From Erwinia mallotivora (GTDB lineage: Bacteria > Pseudomonadota > Gammaproteobacteria > Enterobacterales > Enterobacteriaceae), in contig NZ_JFHN01000018.1 in the NCBI RefSeq assembly GCF_000590885.1, positions 124,001-188,000 of the forward strand: DNA of 64,000 bases, read 5' to 3'. Positions 8,601 through 17,228 of this stretch are shown here, in pieces; position 1 is the stretch's first letter; each line of letters opens with the position of its first letter. The notes beneath the pieces are model-generated. The model made no database searches. It was given only the letters and a program-made list of their open reading frames with translations, and had not been told where the DNA came from. A program made the translations under genes and the position numbers.

Positions 8601-9692
8601 TTAACGCACGCGCTGGCCCTGCCTGCCAAACAGCAGGCAGTGCGCCGGGTTAAGCGCCAGTTGCATCCTTTCCCCCACTGCCACCTCATCCATCTGCCTG
8701 GCTTCGATCACCAGCAGGTTTTCACCGCCACAATCCAGATAGAGATAGCTGGTATGCCCCAGTCGTTCGGCATACGACAGCCTGGCGGAAAAAATATCAT
8801 CCGGATTCGCCCCTGCCGCTGCGGCAAAGTGCTCTGGTCGGATGCCCAGCGTCAGCTGTTGACCGGATTGCAATGGCTGCTGCACCGGCAGGCTTAGCGA
8901 CGTCAGATTCAGCTCCGGCACCGACAGCTGGACCCTGCCTGACGAAGCAGCAACTACCTGCGCGCGAAGGAAATTCATTTTGGGAGAACCAATAAAACCT
9001 GCAACAAACTGATTATCCGGGTCATGATAAAGCGCCAGCGGGGCACCCACCTGCTCAATCTGCCCCTGACGCAGCACCACTATCCGGTCGGCCAGGGTCA
9101 TCGCCTCCAGCTGATCGTGGGTGACATAAATCATGGTGTTGCCCAGGCTCTCGTGCAGTTTCGCAATCTCAATGCGCATTTGCAGCCGCAGCTCTGCATC
9201 CAGATTGGAAAGCGGCTCGTCAAACAGGAAAATGTCCGGCTGGCGGATAATGGCCCGACCTATTGCCACGCGCTGCCGCTGACCGCCGGAGAGGGCTCTT
9301 GGCAGCCTGTCCAGCAGTTCGGTCAGGTGCAGCTTCTCAGCGGTGGCGGCAATCTGGCGTTCAATTTCTGCCTTCGGGCGCTTTGCCACTTCCAGTGGAT
9401 AAGCCAGATTGCCTTTTACCGACATATTGGGATAGAGCGCATAGGACTGAAAAACCATCGCAATACCGCGCTCGGTGGCAGGCTGATGTGTCATATCTTT
9501 AACGTTGATCAGCAGCTTACCCTGGCTTATCTCTTCCAACCCGGCAATCATTCTCAGCAGCGTTGACTTGCCACAGCCCGACGGGCCGACAAAGACAATA
9601 AATTCACCCTTCGCAATCTGCAAATCGATGCCGTGGATCACGTTGACATGGTCGTAAGACTTTTTGACGTTGCTTAATTGCAGTGTGCCCAT
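8601..9692 (-). CDS. ABC sugar importer ATPase (MalK/UgpC/MsmK type)
   Basis: 363 residues. Walker A is GPSGCGKST (residues 36-44), the Q-loop FQSYALYPNM, the signature LSGGQRQRVAIGRA (from residue 134), Walker B IFLFDEP and the H-loop VTHDQ. The C-terminal third (from about 240) is the OB-fold TOBE region of CUT1 sugar ATPases, ending QLALNPAHCLLF. It should energise the permease pair at 12256-13943. It is encoded away from the permeases, on the opposite strand, downstream of the GNAT gene with a seven-base gap. Its stop lies one base from the ROK gene stop, so the two genes are tightly convergent. Confidence 0.93.
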   Translation of the reverse strand: MGTLQLSNVKKSYDHVNVIHGIDLQIAKGEFIVFVGPSGCGKSTLLRMIAGLEEISQGKLLINVKDMTHQPATERGIAMVFQSYALYPNMSVKGNLAYPLEVAKRPKAEIERQIAATAEKLHLTELLDRLPRALSGGQRQRVAIGRAIIRQPDIFLFDEPLSNLDAELRLQMRIEIAKLHESLGNTMIYVTHDQLEAMTLADRIVVLRQGQIEQVGAPLALYHDPDNQFVAGFIGSPKMNFLRAQVVAASSGRVQLSVPELNLTSLSLPVQQPLQSGQQLTLGIRPEHFAAAAGANPDDIFSARLSYAERLGHTSYLYLDCGGENLLVIEARQMDEVAVGERMQLALNPAHCLLFGRQGQRVR

Positions 9693-9699
9693 AGCGCCC

Positions 9700-10305
9700 T
9701 CAGTTCAGATCCTGCCCCATATAGATGGCATTGCTGCGAAATAAAAAATGGAAACCCAGACGCTGATAAAAAGCGGTGACCGGCTCATTTTGTAAGCTGA
9801 TACCAACGTAAACCCCTTTCACCCCGGCGGCTTTCAGCGCGGCCAGTTGCTGTACAACCAGCCGCCGTCCCCAGCCACCGCGCTGTGCCTCCGGCAGCAG
9901 GTTAATGTGCAGATGGGCTGGAAAAGGCGTGGTCAGCGCCTCCGACGCCGTTTCGGGATGACGTACGGAATCCAGAATTTTGCTGTCCAGCGCCGCAACC
10001 GGCTGACGTTCGCTTAAGCGCTCCGCCTGCTGCGGCCACCACGCCTGCGCCAGCCGCCGCTCGAAGGCCACGGTATCCGGCGCGGCAACCACATAGCCCA
10101 CCACCTTCTGTTCCTTTTCCAGTACAAAAGCAAAGTCCGGGGCAAAGCGGGCGTAAGGGACGGCAAAACGCAGGCCGGGATAGTGCGGATCGGAATAGAG
10201 TTCGCTGGCATCTTTGCCCGCATCGGCGGTTTTCAGGCAGATTTCATACAGCGCGTCTGTATCGCTGGCCATTGCCTGACGAATACGTCCTTCAGCAAAA
10301 GTCAT
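9700..10305 (-). CDS. GNAT-family N-acetyltransferase
   Basis: About 201 residues. The core motif A appears as HLHINLLPEAQRGGWGRRLV (R/Q-x-x-G-x-G/A acetyl-CoA loop, residues about 145-165), followed by GVYVGISLQNEPVTAFYQRLGF, typical of the C-terminal GNAT strand and helix. N-terminal residues show the usual LYEICLKT start of glucosaminide-type GNATs, some of which are annotated next to O-GlcNAcase domains. An in-frame GTG exists at 10314, but the ATG at 10305 has the better-spaced GGGTG signal. Being first in an operon with the sugar ABC ATPase suggests a role in amino-sugar handling (inference). Confidence 0.8.
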   Translation of the reverse strand: MTFAEGRIRQAMASDTDALYEICLKTADAGKDASELYSDPHYPGLRFAVPYARFAPDFAFVLEKEQKVVGYVVAAPDTVAFERRLAQAWWPQQAERLSERQPVAALDSKILDSVRHPETASEALTTPFPAHLHINLLPEAQRGGWGRRLVVQQLAALKAAGVKGVYVGISLQNEPVTAFYQRLGFHFLFRSNAIYMGQDLN

Positions 10306-10851
10306 TATCAGCACCCATCACATGGTGATTAACAAGTCACCAACTTAAATAAAAGCGACTTAGTTTTCAACATAAAATAATTAGCTCAACGGGCAGGCAA
10401 CTGCTGATTATTCTGTCAGGGATCACAGTCTGAAAATTTACGCCGCGCTCGTGGCGGGCTGAAAAGCCAGCGCAGCGACGAAACGGCCATTTTTCGCCAT
10501 CAACAGCCAGTAAAAATTCACTTCCCTTCGGGTGACATACTATTTTCATATGACCATTCAGCAGCTTAGAAAGAGCATAAACGTAAGCTGCCGGACAGAG
10601 TGAATCACCACCGGCCATCACCTTCAGGCGGTCATCCGGCAATTTTCCAGGATTTAACGCTGTAAAAATACCTTATTCTGGTTTTTATTGCGGGCGTGGC
10701 GCGTTGTTAATCTTGCCAGGGTGATGTTTGACTTTATTTAATCATTAAAGTAAGTATGAATGAAGGCTGTCAGTTACGCCCTCATACAACCTGCGGGAGA
10801 GTCGGTTGTTACCCTGAAAGGATGCGCCACTGATGCTGGAGAAACAGATCC
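10306..10851. promoter_or_regulatory. Divergent promoter region of the sugar importer
   Basis: 546 bases between the GNAT/ATPase operon and the binding-protein operon. A 25-base imperfect palindrome centred on C10743 (10731-10755) reads ACTT..TTTAAT-C-ATTAAA..AAGT, with ten of twelve positions paired per arm. It is the best operator candidate for the ROK regulator. A 91-codon leftward frame at 10367-10642 has no family features and was not accepted as a gene. Confidence 0.5.
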
Positions 10852-12192
10852 ATGTTCACTGCTGCCAGGCTTTCCCGTCATTCCCGCATGTCCCTTTCCC
10901 GTCCGGTGCTGTCGTTGTTGGCAGGCGCTTTACTGAGCACGCTGTTCCCGGCTCAGGCGGCCACCACGCTGGCCGAATGGGATATTTACAACTATCCCGC
11001 CCAGACCAGCGCCGTAGACGAAGCCATTAAAGCGTTCACCGCCAGCAATCCCGGCGTGACCATTGAACGCTCGGTGCACTCTTTTGATGACACCCGCATC
11101 CCACTGAAACTTTCCCTCAACTCCGGTGATGGTCCGCAGATTGCTCAGGTTAATCAGGGCGGAGGCGATATGGGCGCACTGGTGAAAGAGAAGCTGCTGA
11201 TCCCGCTGGATGATTATGCAAAACAGTACGGCTGGACCACCCGCTTTCCTGATTCAATTCTGAAACGTAACCGCTGGTCAGATAAACAGGAATTCGGCAG
11301 CGGTAAGCTTTACGGCGTTGCCAGCCTGGGGGAAATGGTGGGGCTTTATTACAACAAGGCATTACTGGATAAAGCGGGGATCGCTCCGCCGAAAACATGG
11401 TCGGAATTCGAAGCCGCCCTGGCAAAACTGAAAGAACAGGGAACGCCGCCGCTGATGCTGGGCCTGCTTGACGGTTCAGCAGGACAGCAGATGCTGACCA
11501 CGCTGTGGCAGGGCCAGATCCCCAGTAGCGACCGTAAAGGGATGGATGATTTGATCTATGACGTTGGCGGCACGTTTAAAGACGCCAGATTACAAAAAGC
11601 CGCCGGGGTGATGCAGGAATGGAACCATAAGGGCTACTTCTTCCCTGGTTTCCAGGGGATTGGTAAAGATGATGCCGCCACCCTGTTCCAGAGCGGGCAG
11701 GCGGCCTTTTTTGTCAGTGGTACCTGGTATATGGGGCAATTTAAAGAGAATAAGGACATTCATTTCGCCGCCTTCCCTCCGGCTGATGGCGTAAAAGAAC
11801 CCTTAATGGTCGGGGGCACCGACCTGCCTTTCTCCATTACCCTGACGGCAAAAACCAAAGCACAACAGGATGCGGCGGCAAAATATATCGACTATATCGT
11901 TTCCGACCAGATGGCAGAGAAGTGGCTGAAGGCCGGTTTCCTGCCCGCCAGCGCCAACAAGAACGCCCGCCTGCCTGCGGATAACCCTCTGCTGGCTGAT
12001 GTTTACAACGTCTGGACTGCGGTGAACCAGCATGACGGTCTCGGTCATTACGTTGACTGGGCCACACCAACGATGGGCGATGCGCTGAACGAAAACGTGC
12101 AGCTGCTGCTGGCGGATAAGCAGACGCCACAGCAGATGAGTGAAAAACTGGATGCTAACTATCAGCAGTATCTCACCAGCCTGAAAAAATAA
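10852..12192 (+). CDS. ABC sugar importer periplasmic binding protein (CUT1 family)
   Basis: 446 residues. The N-terminus is basic, then a hydrophobic signal sequence ends at [10 protein letters not shown]. The body is an extracellular solute-binding protein family 1: [49 protein letters not shown] and the C-terminal [12 protein letters not shown]. It captures an oligosaccharide or sugar derivative in the periplasm and delivers it to the permeases encoded directly downstream. The ATG at 10852 has GGAG ten bases upstream; a second Met at 10888 would give a more compact signal peptide but has no binding site. A hairpin follows the gene. Confidence 0.93.
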   Translation: MFTAARLSRHSRMSLSRPVLSLLAGALLSTLFPAQAATTLAEWDIYNYPAQTSAVDEAIKAFTASNPGVTIERSVHSFDDTRIPLKLSLNSGDGPQIAQVNQGGGDMGALVKEKLLIPLDDYAKQYGWTTRFPDSILKRNRWSDKQEFGSGKLYGVASLGEMVGLYYNKALLDKAGIAPPKTWSEFEAALAKLKEQGTPPLMLGLLDGSAGQQMLTTLWQGQIPSSDRKGMDDLIYDVGGTFKDARLQKAAGVMQEWNHKGYFFPGFQGIGKDDAATLFQSGQAAFFVSGTWYMGQFKENKDIHFAAFPPADGVKEPLMVGGTDLPFSITLTAKTKAQQDAAAKYIDYIVSDQMAEKWLKAGFLPASANKNARLPADNPLLADVYNVWTAVNQHDGLGHYVDWATPTMGDALNENVQLLLADKQTPQQMSEKLDANYQQYLTSLKK

Positions 12193-12199
12193 TCTCCAG

Positions 12200-12221
12200 G
12201 CCCGGCGCACGGCGTCCGGGC
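12200..12221 (+). repeat. Intercistronic hairpin between binding protein and permease genes
   Basis: GCCCGG and CCGGGC pair around a ten-base loop just after the binding-protein stop codon, followed by only three T residues. Such hairpins usually protect the upstream mRNA and reduce readthrough, giving more binding protein than permease, as in the malE-malF gap. Confidence 0.6.
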
Positions 12222-12255
12222 GCTTTATTCCGCAGTATGCAGGGAGAACATCGCC

Positions 12256-13128
12256 ATGCTCAATAAATCACCACTGCAGAATGCCCTGTATATTTTGCCC
12301 GCCTTACTGGTCTATGCGCTTTTTTTGCTGTTCCCGCTGCTGGTATCCGTCGGCGTCAGCCTGACCTCATGGGACGGGGCCACGCGCCCAATATTTATTG
12401 GTCTGGACAATTTCGTGCAGATGTTCCGCGACCCGGTGTTCTGGATATCGATCAAAAACAACGCGCTGTTGATGCTGTTTTATACCCTGATCCCGCTCTG
12501 TATTGGCCTGTTGCTTTGCAGTTTTCTTAATGACACCCGTAACCCCCGCGAGCGCAGCGTTTTGCGCATTCTGTTTTTTCTGCCTTACATCATGCCGATG
12601 GCCGTACTGGGGGTGGTATGGCGCTGGCTGTATAACCCGGCGTTTGGCCCCATTGACCATTTTTTCCGTGCCGTCGGCCTGCCGCAGTTCGCCCTCTCAT
12701 GGCTGGGGGATTTTAACTGGGCCTTACCGGCGGTGGGTCTGGTCGCGACCTGGTATTTTTTTGGTTTTTGCCTGGTGCTGTTTATGTCGGGCATCCAGCG
12801 AATGGATCCCTCCCTGCTCGAAGCCGCCGATCTTGATGGTTCGTCACGCCGGCAGAAATTTATCCGCATCACCCTGCCGGGCCTGCGCCCTGAAATCCGC
12901 GTGGCGCTGCTGCTGACGGTGATTTCCAGCCTGAAAGCCTTTGATCTGGTCTATGTGATGACCCACGGCGGGCCGGGCAACTCCACGCTGGTCACCAATT
13001 TATATATGTATCAACAGGGCTTCGATCTGCGCCACTACGGCTATGCGTCGGCGGTGGCGATAGTCGGCATGCTGCTGGTCTTTACCATTAACAGCATTAT
13101 TCATTTTGCTATCAGGGAGCGTTACTGA
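12256..13128 (+). CDS. ABC sugar importer permease 1 (MalF/UgpA type)
   Basis: 290 residues with six predicted membrane helices. The ATPase-docking EAA loop is present as LLEAADLDGSSRRQKFIRITLPGLRP (with EAA...G...I.LP spacing). The C-terminus has the family feature VMTHGGPGNST. It forms the inner-membrane channel with the next gene product. The ATG follows GGGAGAA. The stop overlaps the next start by one base (TGATG), so translation is coupled. Confidence 0.93.
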   Translation: MLNKSPLQNALYILPALLVYALFLLFPLLVSVGVSLTSWDGATRPIFIGLDNFVQMFRDPVFWISIKNNALLMLFYTLIPLCIGLLLCSFLNDTRNPRERSVLRILFFLPYIMPMAVLGVVWRWLYNPAFGPIDHFFRAVGLPQFALSWLGDFNWALPAVGLVATWYFFGFCLVLFMSGIQRMDPSLLEAADLDGSSRRQKFIRITLPGLRPEIRVALLLTVISSLKAFDLVYVMTHGGPGNSTLVTNLYMYQQGFDLRHYGYASAVAIVGMLLVFTINSIIHFAIRERY

Positions 13129-13943
13129 TGCGGGGAAATTCGCTTATTTCGCGGGCGGTTATCTGGTTTGTCGCCATTGCCACGGTTCTGCCGTTTCTGA
13201 TGGCGCTGCTGACGTCGTTTAAAACCCAGAGTGAGCTGTTTGCCGGTGTGTTTACCCTGCCCTCTCAGCTGAGTATGGCCAACTATCTCTCCGCCTGGCA
13301 GGAAGGCCACTTTCGCACCTATTTCCTTAACTCGGTGCTGGTGGTGTTTCCGGTGGTGATCGCCAGCATTGGGCTGGGCATTTTATCGGGATTTGGCTTC
13401 GCTTTTTTACGTGTCCCTGGCAAACGGGTTTTTGCCGCGCTGATGGCGCTGGGTATGGTGCTGCCCGGCGAAGCTTTTATCATTCCGCTGTATCACCAGT
13501 TGCACTGGATGGGTCTGACCAACACGTATCTGGCGCTGATCCTGCCGCAGGTTGCGCTGTCACTGCCGTTTACCACGCTGATGATTGCCACCGCCTTCCA
13601 GCAGGTGCCCAAAGAACTGGTGGAAGCCGCAGTGATGGACGGCGCAAAACGCTGGCGGATTTTGTGGCGACTGCTGGTTCCGGCCATTGTGCCCACGCTG
13701 ACCACGCTGGCGCTGTTACTGTTTATCTGGACGTGGAATGAATTTCTTATCCCGTTGATTCTGGTCAACAAAGACGAACTGCGCACGCTGCCGATCGGTA
13801 TGATGTTTTTCCAGAACAAAAATACGGTAAATATCCCGGTGCTGATGGCCGGTGCCATGATTGTGATCCTGCCTTTGGTGGCCGTGTTTCTGGTCTTTCA
13901 ACGCAAATTTATCAGCGGCGTGACTGAAGGCGCGGTGAAATAA
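13128..13943 (+). CDS. ABC sugar importer permease 2 (MalG/UgpE type)
   Basis: 271 residues with six membrane segments. The EAA loop reads LVEAAVMDGAKRWRILWRLLVP; the C-terminal region ends with the family-typical TEGAVK. It pairs with permease 1. Its ATG shares one base with the previous stop codon. It is the last gene of the importer operon; the following 328 bases are AT-rich. Confidence 0.93.
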   Translation: MRGNSLISRAVIWFVAIATVLPFLMALLTSFKTQSELFAGVFTLPSQLSMANYLSAWQEGHFRTYFLNSVLVVFPVVIASIGLGILSGFGFAFLRVPGKRVFAALMALGMVLPGEAFIIPLYHQLHWMGLTNTYLALILPQVALSLPFTTLMIATAFQQVPKELVEAAVMDGAKRWRILWRLLVPAIVPTLTTLALLLFIWTWNEFLIPLILVNKDELRTLPIGMMFFQNKNTVNIPVLMAGAMIVILPLVAVFLVFQRKFISGVTEGAVK

Positions 13944-14271
13944 GTAACTAAATTAATACATTTACTTCCCCGCCGCCTTTTTATCCGCCGCCCGCTCTTT
14001 TTCATCACCAAATTTCCCGGTCAGCGGTAGCAAAGGCCGGGAAAACCGCTTAAAACATTTATCTCTCCGCTCAGGATAGCCAATTTAATAATATAAATAT
14101 CAACTCATTAATAAAAAAAAGTTTGCGCTGAGCTTAGAATTTTCCGAAAAAAATCCCTCAACTGGCTAATTTTCTTTTTTAGGTTAAATTTAAACAGCCC
14201 AGGATAAAAATAAAACGGGTAAAGATTTAATTAAACTTAATTTTCACCAGAAAGCGGAGAGACCAATCCGT
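13944..14271. other. AT-rich intergenic stretch
   Basis: 328 bases with many A/T runs (for example near 14090-14175 and 14205-14240). It probably contains the end of the importer transcript and the promoter of the small gene at 14272. I see no strong terminator hairpin and no coding frame. Confidence 0.4.
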
Positions 14272-14643
14272 ATGGATAAAGCACACTTTTATGAGCGACT
14301 GACGCGCTGGCGGCATCTGCGTTTTAATGATGTAACCCTGCGTGAGCGCGCTGACACACCGGCCTGGAATAAGAAGTACGAAGTTTATATTCTGGACAAC
14401 ACGCGCCTGTCCGCGCAGCTGTACATTCGTACCAGCCAGCCGGAGGAAAATACCGCGCTGATTATGGCGCAGTATCAGGCCTGGCTGGATGAGTATAATG
14501 CAATGCAGAATCCACAAATGGCGGTTATCGTCGCGGAATTATCCCCGACAAAACGGGCTTTAATGCCTGACAGCTGCCACCGGGTGCCCGCCCCCTCAAG
14601 CCCCTTTGCCCCTCTGTCAGTGCCCAGGCATAACCTGCCGTAA
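14272..14643 (+). CDS. Hypothetical protein, 123 residues
   Basis: The frame begins after GCGGAGAGACC, a usable ribosome binding site. The first 90 residues look like a real soluble domain (YERLTRWRHLRFND, then VYILDNTRLSAQLYIRTSQP, then a helix WLDEYNAMQNP). The last 30 residues are rich in Pro and Ser. No signal peptide or membrane segment is visible. I do not recognise the family. The AT-rich upstream and lone position suggest an accessory gene. Confidence 0.5.
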   Translation: MDKAHFYERLTRWRHLRFNDVTLRERADTPAWNKKYEVYILDNTRLSAQLYIRTSQPEENTALIMAQYQAWLDEYNAMQNPQMAVIVAELSPTKRALMPDSCHRVPAPSSPFAPLSVPRHNLP

Positions 14644-14840
14644 TCCTCCTGAAATTGCCGGAATCACTCCGGCGATTGCTGCGTTATTGCTGGCCGTTCC
14701 TCACCCTGCTGTTTATCTGGCTCTGTGATGCTCCCCATTTTGTCGATTTATCAGACGCTTTGCCTGTTTATTCCGCACTTTGTAATTTATTTCCCCCATT
14801 TGCTACCAAAACCCCAGCGGTGAATTAGATTTAAAACTGG

Positions 14841-14856
14841 TGTGACTCCTGTCACA
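14841..14856 (+). promoter_or_regulatory. Consensus CRP-binding site
   Basis: TGTGA-CTCCTG-TCACA matches the CRP consensus halves perfectly. Its centre is about 46 bases before the GTG start of the sugar porter gene at 14895. If CRP acted at -41.5, transcription would start around 14890, inside the ribosome binding site; so it either represses a promoter further upstream or acts on an unusual promoter. Confidence 0.7.
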
Positions 14857-14894
14857 CAATAACCACAACGAGAGCATTAGCCAGGGAGTAACTT

Positions 14895-16343
14895 GTGACT
14901 GAACCATCAAACAGCGGGCCATCCGGCACCACGGCACTACAGCCAACCGAACCGCTGGTGAAAGTAATTGCTTTTATCGCCACGCTTGGCGGATTGCTGT
15001 TTGGCTATGACACCGGCGTTATCGCCGGCGCTCTGCTTTTTATGAAGCACGATCTGCACCTCACTTCACTGACCACCGGTATGGTCACCAGCTTTTTGAT
15101 TCTCGGCTCCGCCATTGGCGCGGTATTTGCCGGTCGGGTTGCCGACCGTTTTGGCCGTAAAAAAGTCATTCTGATCATGGCGATCGTCTTTATGCTGGGT
15201 TCGCTGGGCTGCGCGATGGCCCCCACGGTGACCATCATGATCACCTTTCGCTTTATCCTCGGTCTGGCCGTGGGTGGCGCGGCGGCCATCGTGCCGATCT
15301 ACATTGCAGAAATTGTTCCGGCCAATCGTCGCTGGCAGTTTGTCACGCTTCAGGAACTGATGATTGTCTCCGGCCAGCTGATCGCCTACACCAGCAACGC
15401 AGCGATCAATGAAGTCTGGGGCGGAGAAACCACCTGGCGCTGGATGCTGGGGGTCGCCTGCGTCCCGGCGGTGATTTTATGGGTGGGTATGCTGTTTCTG
15501 CCGGATACGCCACGCTGGTACGCGATGCACGGGCGCTACCGCGAAGCCCGTGACGTGCTGGAACGCACGCGTCATTCCCGCATGGTTGAGCGTGAAATGA
15601 GTGAAATCCGTAAATCGATGGATCCGAAAAGCCAGAAAAATGCCCGGCGGCAGAAAACCATTTCCGTGTGGATGAAGCGGCTGGTGGCGCTGGGGATTGG
15701 TATTGCGATGCTGCAACAGCTGTCGGGGGTGAATACCATTATGTTTTATGCGCCGACCATGTTGCAGGCCACCGGGCTGGGCACCAACGCCTCACTGCTG
15801 GCAACCATCGCTAACGGCGTTATTTCAGTGATCATGACCTTTGTGGGCATTATGCTGCTCAGCCGGTTTGGCCGCCGACCGCTGCTGCTGGTCGGCCAGA
15901 TTGGCTGCACCTGTACGCTGCTGGCAATTGGTCTGATTACCTGGCTGATGCCGGAAACGGTCGATGGTCATCCTGATGTGCTGCGCAGTTATCTGGTGCT
16001 GGCCGGGATGCTGGTATTCCTCTGCTTTCAGCAGGGTGCCCTCTCCCCGGTCACCTGGCTGCTGCTGTCAGAAATGTTTCCGATGCGTATCCGCGGCATG
16101 GCAAACGGAATTTCGGTGTTTGCCATGCAGATGACCAATTTCTCCATTGCCTTTATGTTCCCGATCCTGCTGGAAACCTTTGGCCTGACCATGACATTCT
16201 TTGCCTTCACAGCAATTGGTATTGCAGGCGGGATTTTTGCCATCCTCTTTGCGCCAGAGACCAGAGGTAAAACGCTGGAACAGATCGAAAAACACTTCAA
16301 AAAACATCTTCAGGATGATCCTGCGCCCCAGACGATTGTTTGA
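14895..16343 (+). CDS. Sugar:proton symporter of the MFS (GalP/AraE/XylE-like)
   Basis: 482 residues with twelve membrane helices. Sugar-porter family signatures: GGLLFGYDTGVIAGALLF in helix 1, GRVADRFGRKKVI (loop 2-3), PIYIAEIVPANRR after helix 4, QQLSGVNTIMFYAPT in helix 7, and the PETRGKTLEQIE motif at the C-terminus. It imports a hexose or pentose with a proton across the inner membrane. The start is a GTG preceded by AGGGAG. The consensus CRP site just upstream fits carbon catabolite control. Which sugar is carried cannot be decided by eye. Confidence 0.92.
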   Translation: MTEPSNSGPSGTTALQPTEPLVKVIAFIATLGGLLFGYDTGVIAGALLFMKHDLHLTSLTTGMVTSFLILGSAIGAVFAGRVADRFGRKKVILIMAIVFMLGSLGCAMAPTVTIMITFRFILGLAVGGAAAIVPIYIAEIVPANRRWQFVTLQELMIVSGQLIAYTSNAAINEVWGGETTWRWMLGVACVPAVILWVGMLFLPDTPRWYAMHGRYREARDVLERTRHSRMVEREMSEIRKSMDPKSQKNARRQKTISVWMKRLVALGIGIAMLQQLSGVNTIMFYAPTMLQATGLGTNASLLATIANGVISVIMTFVGIMLLSRFGRRPLLLVGQIGCTCTLLAIGLITWLMPETVDGHPDVLRSYLVLAGMLVFLCFQQGALSPVTWLLLSEMFPMRIRGMANGISVFAMQMTNFSIAFMFPILLETFGLTMTFFAFTAIGIAGGIFAILFAPETRGKTLEQIEKHFKKHLQDDPAPQTIV

Positions 16344-16460
16344 GTAGCACAACGCGCCACGGATGGCGCATCCTGCCGCTGATGCCCCTGCCGTCAGACC
16401 GTTTCCGGGTTGACAGACATGCTTACAGAGCGGGAGAGGCCAACGGGTTTAGCCGTGATT

Positions 16461-16841
16461 TTATCCCAGCAGCAACGTCATCAGCCAGAACCCGGCAAAG
16501 GTCATCAACAGCGACCCCACCACATGGGTAAAAACAGAGATCATTGCCCACAGCATCTTGCCGGTCTGTATCAGGGTGACAATTTCCAGCGAGAAGGTAG
16601 AGAAGGTGGTCATGCCACCGCACAATCCGGTGGTAATCAGCAGCTTCCAGGCCGGATCGATCTGCGGATTGCGCAGAAACCAGGCCATCGCTGCACCGAT
16701 AATAAAGCCGCCCACCAGATTGACCAGCAGCGTACCCGGCGGCAGTTCAGGAAACAACGCATTCAGCCGGATCCCCAGCAGCCAGCGGATCACACAGCCC
16801 GCAGATCCCCCAATAACGACGGCAATTAAAGATTTGATCAT
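16461..16841 (-). CDS. crcB: Fluoride ion channel CrcB (Fluc)
   Basis: 126 residues, four membrane helices. Hallmarks: GGSAGCVIRWLLG at the N-terminus, GTLLVNLVGGFIIG in helix 2 and GLCGGMTTFSTFSLE in helix 3, including the Na+-binding turn and the phenylalanine box. CrcB forms dual-topology dimers that export fluoride and protect enolase and other metalloenzymes. GAGGAC precedes the ATG. A fluoride riboswitch lies in the leader (16930-16986), confirming the assignment. Confidence 0.95.
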   Translation of the reverse strand: MIKSLIAVVIGGSAGCVIRWLLGIRLNALFPELPPGTLLVNLVGGFIIGAAMAWFLRNPQIDPAWKLLITTGLCGGMTTFSTFSLEIVTLIQTGKMLWAMISVFTHVVGSLLMTFAGFWLMTLLLG

Positions 16842-16929
16842 TATGTCCTCAAGACGTTTACAGAGAGGGGTGTCAGGCAGGTGACAGGCACCTGAAACCC
16901 ATCCTCTTCATAGTGAAAAGATGCGATAT

Positions 16930-16986
16930 CAGGCGTCATCAGCCCCGGCCAGGCGGGGCGGTTGGGAAAGGTGGAACACCATCACC
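16930..16986 (-). ncRNA. Fluoride riboswitch (crcB motif)
   Basis: Read leftward from 16986 the RNA begins GGTGATGGTGTTCCACC, continues through AACCGCC, a GC-rich hairpin (CCCCG, CGGGG) and ends GGGCTGATGACGCCTG. These are the conserved blocks of the crcB motif: the GGxGAUGG start, the AACxGC joining region and the CUGAUGxCxCC pseudoknot partner. A CAGGTG/CACCTG hairpin at 16878-16894 lies between aptamer and start codon and may form the expression platform. It would switch on crcB when fluoride is bound. Confidence 0.9.
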
Positions 16987-17228
16987 TTGCGCAACAGCCT
17001 AAACAGCACTTCCGCGTTTTGCAAACCTTCTGTGACTGATGCCCGAAAACACGGGCCGGAGTAAGGTCGAATGATACGAAGGCCGCTGATTTTTCACACC
17101 GTGCGCTATCCTGCACCTTTTACCGGCGATCGCGCTGTTCGTTTCGACCCCCTCAGTCGCGCGTCTTGCCAAAAACCATTCACCTCTGCAAGATCGCTTT
17201 TTTCCGCCGCCGGAGATGCTGTTAATTA

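Noticed and set aside
10367..10642. 91-codon leftward frame in the importer control region
   Set aside because: No ribosome binding site, no domain; it lies in a promoter region between two certain operons.
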